Shown here: positions 1-6,047 of the stretch, piece after piece
Position numbering within the stretch: position 1 is the stretch's first letter
Layout: each line of letters opens with the position of its first letter
Source: an uncultured Peptostreptococcaceae bacterium
Lineage (GTDB): Bacteria; Bacillota; Clostridia; Tissierellales; Peptoniphilaceae
Assembly (NCBI GenBank): GCA_945910665.1
Contig: CAMDZK010000042.1
Span: 1-8,024 of the forward strand
DNA length: 8,024 bases
Direction of reading: 5' to 3'
Notes under the pieces: generated by a model
What the model saw: the letters and a program-made list of their open reading frames with translations, nothing else
What the model was told of the DNA's origin: nothing
Databases searched by the model: none
Translations under genes and position numbers: made by a program

Positions 1-726
1 CCGTATGCGATTATTTACAAATGTATACTTCGCTTTCAATTGTTGTAGGGGTAAAAGTTCTTTTTCTTTCTCTTCAATCCGTTCTAACAGTAACTCAAAG
101 TGATCGATTTGTTTTTTTTCGGTTTCTAAATCATCATACTGCTCCATTTGCGCGAGTAGTTCTTGCTCCCGGAGTATGAACTGTGAAATATCACGATTCG
201 CTGTGAATTTATCTTTTCCTGCAATCGTGTGCGCACGGTCAATGGTATCGGTACCCGCCAATTTGGAAATGGCCTCAGCTCGAACGGATGCTTTTTCGCC
301 TAATAGAAAAGCATTTTCTAATTGCTCTGAAAGGTTTACAGCAATCGCATCTTTCCCGCTGATTCCTATTTTATGAATACCAGAAAATTCTTCGACCTCT
401 ACGGGCACATTTTGTCCAAAACCCTCTAATCGGGTCGTTTCACCCTCAGAATCTTTTAATACATAATAGTTTGCAGACTTCGATCTTGCACGAAGGATGG
501 AAGATCCATCCGTATAGGTAATTAAGACAAATGTATCTTGAGTCCCTACACGCATATATTGTGTTCCTGCGGGTTCATTGAGAAAGACCCATCGGAGCGC
601 TCGGATAATTGAAGATTTTCCAGAATCCGAAGGACCCACAATCGTCGTGAGCATCGGAGCAAGTTCAATCGTAGCGTCTTCATGCGATTGAAAATTTTGA
701 AGTTGGATTCGATCAATCTTCCTCAT
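1..726 (-). CDS. SbcC/Rad50-like AAA ATPase, N-terminal part (3' end off window)
   Basis: The N-terminal 242 residues of an SMC-like ATPase are visible; the frame is open to the window edge. The opening (KIDRIQLQNFQSHED) is the usual start of SbcC/Rad50/RecF-type proteins. A Walker A motif GPSDSGKSS lies at residues 31-39 and a Q-loop-like SEQLENAFLL around 133-142, with the Gln at 135. From about residue 183 the protein becomes rich in E, K, Q and L, which looks like the start of a long coiled coil. Walker B, the signature motif and any zinc hook would lie off the window. The ATG at 726 is supported by AAAGGAG seven bases upstream. The gene overlaps the end of the metallophosphoesterase by 14 nt in another frame, as expected for the two subunits of a Mre11-Rad50-like nuclease. 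Such ATPases control access of DNA ends to the nuclease. RecF or RecN are less likely given the phosphoesterase partner. I cannot say whether it is true SbcC or a shorter, phage gp46-like form. Confidence 0.87.
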   Translation of the reverse strand, partial: MRKIDRIQLQNFQSHEDATIELAPMLTTIVGPSDSGKSSIIRALRWVFLNEPAGTQYMRVGTQDTFVLITYTDGSSILRARSKSANYYVLKDSEGETTRLEGFGQNVPVEVEEFSGIHKIGISGKDAIAVNLSEQLENAFLLGEKASVRAEAISKLAGTDTIDRAHTIAGKDKFTANRDISQFILREQELLAQMEQYDDLETEKKQIDHFELLLERIEEKEKELLPLQQLKAKYTFVNNRIR

Positions 727-1693
727 CTTGTGTCTCCTTTAAGTCTGCTAAGCGCGCTAATGCTTCATCAACAACATCTTGCTCCACCTGTTCTTTTTTT
801 GAAAGCTCTTGCAAAACATTTAAAATATCGTAGCGTTCCAACTCAACTTGCTCGCGAATTAATTGTTTAAACCGTTCTAAATTTTCTCTTCGTAACTCAT
901 TATCTTTTGCCACTTCTCGAGACAATACAAGGTCTCCTTTTTGTGCACTCACAAGAGGGACCAGTTCTATATTTATCTCTTTCCCCTTTTCCAGCGTCAG
1001 GATCACCACTTGAGGTGTTCGCTCCATATCCATCGTACTATTGGATGTTCGAAGTAAACTCCCTGGATTAATGAACCATGTATTTTTCTCAAATGTCGTT
1101 TCAAAACCATTGTGATAATGTCCAGCCAAAACCACATCTGCATCGAGTTCATCTAAATCTGCGATGACTGTATGGGAAATATCAGCGATAAAGGGCTTTT
1201 TTAACAGCATCCCGTGGACCATTAAAATGTGGTAATCAATGCTTTCATTTTGCCGCTTTACATAATAGGCTTCTCGTTCACCTCGGTCGATATCATAACG
1301 AAAAGGCGCAGCGGATAGCTGCACCTGACAGTCCCCATGAAGTACAATTCCTTCTTCAGGAATCAACTGTAACACGCCGAGCGCATCTAAGAGCCCGAGC
1401 ATTGTCCGTGGGAGAGTTTTAGGATTGTGTGCGTATATATCATGATTGCCTGCCACTGCATAAAGAGGACAAGAAAGTTCAGAAAGAATTTTTGCAAAAC
1501 GAGACACGGTCATGACGGTCACATCAGGACGATCAAATAAATCGCCACCGTGTAAGACCGCATCGACCGCATACTTTTTGGCAAGAAAATTGACTTCTTT
1601 CAGCTTTGTTTCTAATGTGTCCGCAATGGAGTCCATTCGACTACGCATAGAATTTGTACGTATATGGGTGTCCGTGAGAAATAAGAATTTCAT
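713..1693 (-). CDS. SbcD/Mre11-like metallophosphoesterase (DNA repair exonuclease)
   Basis: A 326-residue calcineurin-like phosphoesterase carries the metal-binding motifs in order: DTH at 8-10, GGD at 49-51, GNHD at 82-85, VHG at 159-161 (His160) and GHYH at 191-194. The segment NPGSLLRTS after about residue 209 is typical of the SbcD/Mre11 branch. In known SbcCD complexes this subunit is the Mn-dependent nuclease that trims DNA ends and opens hairpins. The last 80 or so residues are highly charged and probably helical, a plausible site for binding the coiled coil of the ATPase encoded next. At 326 residues it is shorter than E. coli SbcD (about 400) and closer in size to phage gp47-type subunits. 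The ATG directly follows the recA stop codon (TAG-ATG, no gap) and lacks a strong ribosome site, so translation is probably coupled to recA. The downstream ATPase gene overlaps its last codons. The enzyme class is clear; substrate and exact orthology are inferred. Confidence 0.9.
   Translation of the reverse strand: MKFLFLTDTHIRTNSMRSRMDSIADTLETKLKEVNFLAKKYAVDAVLHGGDLFDRPDVTVMTVSRFAKILSELSCPLYAVAGNHDIYAHNPKTLPRTMLGLLDALGVLQLIPEEGIVLHGDCQVQLSAAPFRYDIDRGEREAYYVKRQNESIDYHILMVHGMLLKKPFIADISHTVIADLDELDADVVLAGHYHNGFETTFEKNTWFINPGSLLRTSNSTMDMERTPQVVILTLEKGKEINIELVPLVSAQKGDLVLSREVAKDNELRRENLERFKQLIREQVELERYDILNVLQELSKKEQVEQDVVDEALARLADLKETQDEED
734..740 (-). promoter_or_regulatory. Ribosome binding site of the SbcC-like ATPase gene
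   Basis: AAAGGAG on the minus strand lies seven bases before the ATG at 726, inside the last codons of the metallophosphoesterase gene. It fixes the ATPase start and shows that this gene has its own good initiation site, unlike the phosphoesterase. Confidence 0.8.
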
Positions 1694-2758
1694 CTAGAAT
1701 TGCATTTCTTCAAACTCTTCGTCAAATGATTCCGGTTCAATCTCCTCGCTTTGTAAAGCATCTAAACCATAATGTTGACGAATTTTATGCTCAATTTCAT
1801 CGCGAATTTCAGGGTTCTCACGTAAAAAGTCTTTTGCTTTTTCACGGCCTTGACCGATTCTCGTCTCACCATAGCTGTACCAGGCACCTGCTTTGTCAAT
1901 GATTCCAGCGTCAACGCCGACATCCACGAGATTTCCTTCTTTGGAAATTCCTTTGCCGTACATAATATCAAATTCCACTTGCTTAAACGGTGGAGCGACT
2001 TTATTTTTTACAATCTTACAACGGGTTTTATTTCCGATGATACCATCCCCATCCTTAATCGTATCGGCACGGCGAATTTCCATACGAATGGAAGAATAAA
2101 ATCGAAGAGCACGACCACCCGTCGTCGTTTCTGGATTTCCAAACATAACACCAATCTTCTCGCGTAGTTGGTTAATAAAAACGATAATGCAATTGGTACG
2201 ATTAATCGCTCCTGCAAGTTTTCTTAAGGCTTGGGACATGAGGCGCGCTTGAAGGCCCATGTGGGAATCTCCCATTTCACCTTCAATTTCTGCGCGTGGA
2301 ACAAGCGCTGCAACAGAGTCAATGACAATAATGTCTACCGCATTCGAGCGCACTAAGGATTCAGCGATTTCTAACCCTTGCTCCCCAGTGTCTGGCTGCG
2401 AAATGACGAGTTCGTCCACGTTGACCCCTAAATTTTTTGCGTATTGTGCATCCAAGGCATGTTCCGCATCGATAAAGGCAGCAATCCCGCCCAGTTTTTG
2501 TGCTTCTGCTACCATATGAAGAGCCACAGTTGTCTTCCCTGAAGATTCTGGCCCATAAATTTCTATAATACGACCGCGTGGCACGCCACCTACGCCCATG
2601 GCAATATCAAGTGCAATGGATCCTGTTGGAATGACGCTCAGTTCTAACGTAGGGGCATCCCCCAATTTCATAACGGAGCCCTTTCCGTATTGTTTTTCAA
2701 TTTTTGAAAAGGCTGCCTGTAGAGCTTTTTGCTTTTCTGCTTTTTCTTGTATACTCAT
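1694..2758 (-). CDS. recA: RecA recombinase
   Basis: RecA is the DNA-dependent ATPase that forms filaments on single-stranded DNA, drives strand exchange and stimulates LexA self-cleavage. From the ATG at 2758 the protein is 354 residues, the normal length. Walker A GPESSGKT is at 69-76, the catalytic Glu of the AEH motif at 99, Walker B IVIDS at 144-148, DNA-binding loop L1 near 160-168 and loop L2 near 197-212 with [10 protein letters not shown]. The C-terminus is acidic, as in most RecA proteins. The ATG at 2758 is chosen because it gives the normal N-terminus (about 20 residues ahead of [10 protein letters not shown]) and has AAGGGA six bases upstream. In-frame starts also exist at 2788 (ATG) and 2839 (TTG). 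The TTG lies inside the -35 box, so it cannot serve transcripts from the recA promoter; the 2788 ATG has no proper ribosome site. A LexA box precedes the gene. The stop codon touches the start of the SbcD-like gene, which suggests cotranscription. Confidence 0.98.
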   Translation of the reverse strand: MSIQEKAEKQKALQAAFSKIEKQYGKGSVMKLGDAPTLELSVIPTGSIALDIAMGVGGVPRGRIIEIYGPESSGKTTVALHMVAEAQKLGGIAAFIDAEHALDAQYAKNLGVNVDELVISQPDTGEQGLEIAESLVRSNAVDIIVIDSVAALVPRAEIEGEMGDSHMGLQARLMSQALRKLAGAINRTNCIIVFINQLREKIGVMFGNPETTTGGRALRFYSSIRMEIRRADTIKDGDGIIGNKTRCKIVKNKVAPPFKQVEFDIMYGKGISKEGNLVDVGVDAGIIDKAGAWYSYGETRIGQGREKAKDFLRENPEIRDEIEHKIRQHYGLDALQSEEIEPESFDEEFEEMQF

Positions 2759-2764
2759 AGTTTT

Positions 2765-2770
2765 TCCCTT
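2765..2770 (-). promoter_or_regulatory. Ribosome binding site of recA
   Basis: AAGGGA on the minus strand lies six bases before the ATG at 2758. It is weaker than the AGGAGG sites of ftsK and pgsA but supports this start over the in-frame ATG at 2788. Confidence 0.6.
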
Positions 2771-2792
2771 GCGGGCACCACCTTTCATAGTA

Positions 2793-2804
2793 GAACATTC
2801 GTTC
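2793..2804 (-). promoter_or_regulatory. LexA (SOS) operator of recA
   Basis: The minus strand reads GAACGAATGTTC. This matches every position of the core of the Bacillus LexA/DinR box (GAAC-RNRY-GTTC). The core lies 6 bp downstream of the -10 element, over the expected transcription start near 2804, where a bound repressor would block initiation. Experiments have not been done here; the call rests on the consensus match and on position. Confidence 0.88.
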
Positions 2805-2810
2805 CCTTTT

Positions 2811-2839
2811 ATTGTACAGAACAACGCGCGTCCTGTCAA
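2811..2839 (-). promoter_or_regulatory. Sigma-A-type promoter of recA
   Basis: On the minus strand a perfect -35 box TTGACA (2839-2834) is followed after exactly 17 bp by TACAAT (2816-2811), one mismatch from the consensus -10. The -35 starts immediately after the pgsA stop codon. Transcription would start near 2804, within the LexA box. No terminator hairpin is visible between pgsA and this promoter, so some read-through from upstream is also likely. Confidence 0.88.
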
Positions 2840-3367
2840 TTATATGTCGGATAAATTGAGCACTTGCTTGTTTTTAATGAGATAATCCACGCCGGAAAGA
2901 ACCGTGAAAAATATAGCGATATAAAAGAGAATCATTCCAATCGAGTCAAACAAAGGAACATTCAATAGTAAGAGTATTAAGGACACGAATTGAGTAATCG
3001 TTTTGATTTTTCCAAAGGGAGATGCAGCAATAGTAATTCCTTCCGATGCTGCCACTACACGAAATCCGGTCACGATAAACTCGCGGGCTAAAATCGTCAT
3101 AACCGCCCAGCCTGGTAATAGCCCATCCGCTGTCAACATAATCATAGCGCCAGTCACCAACAGTTTGTCCGCCAGAGGATCAGCAAACTTCCCAAAAGTT
3201 GTAATCAAATGTTTTGATCTAGCAATATATCCATCGAGCATGTCAGTTAAGGAAGCGATAATAAATAAGCCACCCACAATGAATCCTCGTCCTAATACAA
3301 TATAGAGCACAATAAATAATGGGATCATAGCGACCCGTGCTAAGGTGAGTTTATTCGCTACATTCAT
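2840..3367 (-). CDS. pgsA: CDP-diacylglycerol--glycerol-3-phosphate 3-phosphatidyltransferase
   Basis: This 175-residue membrane enzyme transfers the phosphatidyl group of CDP-diacylglycerol to glycerol 3-phosphate, the committed step to phosphatidylglycerol and cardiolipin. It carries the complete CDP-alcohol phosphotransferase signature D-x2-DG-x2-AR-x8-G-x3-D-x3-D at residues 42-67, with all four Asp present. The N-terminus NKLTLARV followed by a Pro at 16 is characteristic of PgsA. Hydrophobic segments around 12-40, 70-110 and 125-160 fit an integral membrane protein of the usual 170-190 residue size. The start at 3367 has AAAGGAGG six bases upstream. The gene overlaps the end of ftsK by 17 nt in another frame, so it is almost certainly cotranscribed with it. 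pgsA beside recA is common in Bacillota. Phosphatidylserine or cardiolipin synthases of the same family are less likely given the N-terminal motif and context. Confidence 0.95.
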   Translation of the reverse strand: MNVANKLTLARVAMIPLFIVLYIVLGRGFIVGGLFIIASLTDMLDGYIARSKHLITTFGKFADPLADKLLVTGAMIMLTADGLLPGWAVMTILAREFIVTGFRVVAASEGITIAASPFGKIKTITQFVSLILLLLNVPLFDSIGMILFYIAIFFTVLSGVDYLIKNKQVLNLSDI

Positions 3368-5564
3368 CGTCTTCCTCCTTTAATATATTATAGGAAACAA
3401 GAACTTTTCTCGGCTTGCTCCCTTCGTGTTTTCCCACAATCCCCAAGGACTCCATCTCATCAATCATGCGACCCGCTCTTGCATAGCCGACTTTCATGCG
3501 ACGCTGGAGGAGAGATACGGACGCTTGCCCCTCCAGTAAGACTACATCCACCGCATCGGCGAGCATTGGATCGGTATCTTCTTCTGGTTGTTGCGGTTGT
3601 TGTTTTTCCTCAATACTTTCAATGACTTCCGCATCATATTGGACTTGATTATTTTCTTTTACGATGGATACGACGCGTTCGACTTCTTCATCGGAAACAA
3701 AAGCACCTTGGAGGCGTTGGGGTTTGCTCATCCCTGATGGATAAAAGAGCATATCGCCCTTGCCTAATAGTTTTTCAGCTCCAGCCATGTCGAGGATTGT
3801 GCGTGAATCGATTTGCGAACTCACTTGGAAGCTGATTCTGGATGGAATATTTGCCTTAATCGTCCCTGTAATGACATCCACCGATGGTCTTTGGGTAGCA
3901 ACAATTAAGTGAATTCCACATGCTCTTGCCATTTGGGCCAAGCGAGCTATATAATTTTCAACCTCCCCAGCACTCACCATCATTAAATCAGCAAGCTCAT
4001 CAATCACAATCACGATAAAGGGAAGTTTTTCCATTGTATCATCCATCTGTTGCTTATTATTGTAAGCCGTTAAATCTCGTACACGATGCTTAGAAAAGAG
4101 AGCATAACGTCGTTCCATCTCTTCCACAGCCCAATACATTGCGCCACTTGCTTTTTTCGCGTCGGTGACCACGGGAACGATCAAATGTGGAATGTGATTA
4201 TAAACACTTAACTCGACTACTTTTGGATCGATAAGCATGAGTTTAACTTCGTCAGGTTTTGCTCGATAAAGAATACTCATAATGAGTGTATTGATACACA
4301 CACTCTTCCCAGAACCCGTCGCTCCAGCAATGAGTAAATGGGGCATTTTCTCGATGGATGAAACTACAGGCTTTCCAGAGATGGTTTTACCCAACGCAAA
4401 GGGAAGTTTCGACTTTTGATCTTCAAAGGCATCGGAGTCGATGATTTCACGCAAACCTACTACATCCTTCGCATCGTTCGGAACCTCAATTCCCACTGCT
4501 GCTTTTCCTGGTAGGGGTGCAACCACGCGCACATCGGAAGCAGCTAGACTTAAAGCAATATCATCAGATAGATTCACAATACGGGAAACTTTGACTCCTG
4601 GTGCAGGTTGCATTTCAAAGCACGTGACGGTAGGACCACGATTGACTTGAGTCACTTGGCAAGAAATGCCGAAGTTACTTAAAGTCGTTTCAATCTTTTT
4701 CGCTTTTTCTACGATTTTTTGCTTTTCATCGGTCGTTTGTCCATCCCCATGCATATCGAGCAAATCAATCGTCGGAAAGTGATAGGGAGATTCTTCTTTT
4801 GATGAAAACGTCTCCATTTCCATTTGTTGAGCCGATTCAATTTCTTCTTTTCTCAGTGGTTTTTCCACTACTTTTTTCTGCTCTGGTTTTTTTGCATAGT
4901 CGATGACAGAAATTTCTTTTTTCTCATTCTCATTTGTGATCAAAGGAGTTGGATTCAGAGAATCGATAAACACTTCTTCATCCATCATTTTAGGATTTGG
5001 TTTTCGGTCGCTCACCTTACGAATTAAACCCAGAAACGAATGGGTCACTAATTTTAAGTCATCTGTCGTCACTTCCATTGTAATTAAAAATGTAACAATA
5101 ATTCCTAAGACCAATAAAACGGTTGAACCCACTCTCCCAAGAAGGCGTTGCAGTATAAATCCTGTCGATGCCCCTAAGAGTCCAGTTCCTGAATAACGCT
5201 CAGCAAGATCCATCGCCTGGGCGAGATAAGGGTCAAACACAGTAAATGTAAGTGAATGAATCGTAATGAGCGCGCTGACAAAAATGCTGATGATCATCAG
5301 TCCTATAGTGATACGAAGCATGCGTTTTGGAATTTTTGGACAATGAAAATAGATGAGTAAAGCGAATCCAAAGAGTGGAACGATATATGAAAAAACACCA
5401 AACAAAGAAAAATATCCCTTTCGAACATATTCACCAAGAATACCTGTTTGATGACTGATTAAAAATAAAAGAGATAAGGCAAATAAACCCATCCCTACGA
5501 TGCGTAAAATAGGCTTCATATTTGTCGGCTTCTGTGGAGCCTTTGTCACTTTTTTCTTTGCCAT
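3351..5564 (-). CDS. ftsK: FtsK/SpoIIIE family DNA translocase
   Basis: This septal DNA pump moves chromosomal DNA out of the closing division (or sporulation) septum using ATP. The 737 residues show the family's full layout: about four membrane spans near 18-37, 52-73, 83-103 and 145-163; a charged, low-complexity linker near 165-260; the alpha/beta motor domain near 275-640; and a C-terminal winged-helix gamma domain near 665-727 that reads orientation sequences in DNA. Walker A GATGSGKS is at 414-421 and Walker B VIVIDE at 518-523, followed by ELADLM; ATQRPSVDVITG at 556-567 is also typical. The size is slightly below B. subtilis SpoIIIE (787) and far below E. coli FtsK. The ATG at 5564 has AGGAGG seven bases upstream. 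It lies behind the dut terminator and an extended -10 element, and its 3' end overlaps pgsA. Whether it serves sporulation (SpoIIIE), vegetative division (SftA/FtsK) or both cannot be told from this window. Confidence 0.96.
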   Translation of the reverse strand: MAKKKVTKAPQKPTNMKPILRIVGMGLFALSLLFLISHQTGILGEYVRKGYFSLFGVFSYIVPLFGFALLIYFHCPKIPKRMLRITIGLMIISIFVSALITIHSLTFTVFDPYLAQAMDLAERYSGTGLLGASTGFILQRLLGRVGSTVLLVLGIIVTFLITMEVTTDDLKLVTHSFLGLIRKVSDRKPNPKMMDEEVFIDSLNPTPLITNENEKKEISVIDYAKKPEQKKVVEKPLRKEEIESAQQMEMETFSSKEESPYHFPTIDLLDMHGDGQTTDEKQKIVEKAKKIETTLSNFGISCQVTQVNRGPTVTCFEMQPAPGVKVSRIVNLSDDIALSLAASDVRVVAPLPGKAAVGIEVPNDAKDVVGLREIIDSDAFEDQKSKLPFALGKTISGKPVVSSIEKMPHLLIAGATGSGKSVCINTLIMSILYRAKPDEVKLMLIDPKVVELSVYNHIPHLIVPVVTDAKKASGAMYWAVEEMERRYALFSKHRVRDLTAYNNKQQMDDTMEKLPFIVIVIDELADLMMVSAGEVENYIARLAQMARACGIHLIVATQRPSVDVITGTIKANIPSRISFQVSSQIDSRTILDMAGAEKLLGKGDMLFYPSGMSKPQRLQGAFVSDEEVERVVSIVKENNQVQYDAEVIESIEEKQQPQQPEEDTDPMLADAVDVVLLEGQASVSLLQRRMKVGYARAGRMIDEMESLGIVGKHEGSKPRKVLVSYNILKEEDDECSE

Positions 5565-5583
5565 TGTATCTCCTCCTCCCTCT

Positions 5584-5592
5584 ATTATAACA
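5584..5592 (-). promoter_or_regulatory. Probable extended -10 promoter of ftsK
   Basis: The minus strand reads TGTTATAAT, a perfect extended -10 (TGn-TATAAT), 19 bases before the ftsK ATG. The region where a -35 would lie, within the terminator hairpin, has no good match to TTGACA, which is tolerated for extended -10 promoters. Transcription would start near 5577, giving a leader of only about 13 nt that still contains AGGAGG. It is the only promoter candidate between the terminator and ftsK. Confidence 0.6.
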
Positions 5593-5623
5593 AAAAGAAA
5601 GGCATTCTAGAAACCAGAATGCC
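5591..5623 (-). terminator. Rho-independent terminator ending the pnp-dut unit
   Basis: On the minus strand GGCATTCT (5623-5616) pairs perfectly with AGAATGCC (5608-5601) around a 7-nt loop, GGTTTCT, and is followed by TTTCTTTTTG (5600-5591). The 5' arm encodes the last residues of dUTPase, and the dut stop codon (5609-5607) straddles the loop and the 3' arm. Confidence 0.85.
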
Positions 5624-6047
5624 CAAAGCCTCCTTCACCCCGCTCTGTCGAATCAAGTTCAACAACAGGTTGAATTTCTGCTTGCTCTATTTTTGAAAGA
5701 ATCATTTGCGCGATTCGATCGCCATCGTGAATGATATAGGGTTCATTGGAAAGATTCACGAGAATCACCCCTATTTCCCCTCTGTAATCACTGTCGATGG
5801 TACCGACTCCATTGGCAAGAGTAATGCCATGTTTTAAGGACAAACCCGATCGCGCTCGAACCTGTAATTCATACCCCTGCGGAATCGAGACAAATAAGCC
5901 TGTAGGTACCACTCTTCTTTCGAGTGGTTGGATGACGATGTCATCATCGAGATTGGCTTGTAGATCAAGGCCAGCAGCTTCCTTTGTCTGGTATTTTGGA
6001 AGGGGATGTTTACTTGTTGATTTGATTTGAATGGTAACCTTAATCAT
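5607..6047 (-). CDS. dut: Deoxyuridine 5'-triphosphate nucleotidohydrolase (dUTPase)
   Basis: This trimeric enzyme hydrolyses dUTP to dUMP and pyrophosphate, keeping uracil out of DNA and supplying dUMP for dTMP synthesis. All five dUTPase motifs are present in the 146 residues: AAGLDLQA (24-31), [11 protein letters not shown] (64-74), [11 protein letters not shown] (80-90) with the catalytic Asp85 and the uracil-stacking Tyr88, GDRIAQMIL (109-117), and the flexible C-terminal arm [10 protein letters not shown] (136-145). The ATG at 6047 overlaps the pnp stop (ATGATTAA) and gives the normal family length. The frame extends upstream to a GTG at 6098, but that adds 17 lysine-rich residues, has no ribosome site and overlaps pnp by 59 nt. 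The ribosome site at 6047 is also weak (purine run AAAAAAGAGA), so translation is probably coupled to pnp. The gene ends inside a terminator. Confidence 0.96.
   Translation of the reverse strand: MIKVTIQIKSTSKHPLPKYQTKEAAGLDLQANLDDDIVIQPLERRVVPTGLFVSIPQGYELQVRARSGLSLKHGITLANGVGTIDSDYRGEIGVILVNLSNEPYIIHDGDRIAQMILSKIEQAEIQPVVELDSTERGEGGFGHSGF

Noticed and set aside
176..376. Plus-strand open frame of 66 codons
   Set aside because: It lies opposite the SbcC-like ATPase coding sequence, has no recognisable domain and no credible ribosome site; it is an antisense shadow.
1850..2167. Plus-strand open frame of 105 codons opposite recA
   Set aside because: The recA frame on the other strand is unmistakable and conserved; the antisense product has no family features.
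2759..2839. N-terminal extension of RecA from a TTG start
   Set aside because: It would begin within the -35 box and translate the promoter and LexA operator; a standard start with a ribosome site exists at 2758.
4904..4975. Possible insertion or low-complexity element in the middle of ftsK
   Set aside because: This is the charged linker between the membrane and motor domains, which is normally variable and poor in complexity in FtsK/SpoIIIE; the frame is intact.
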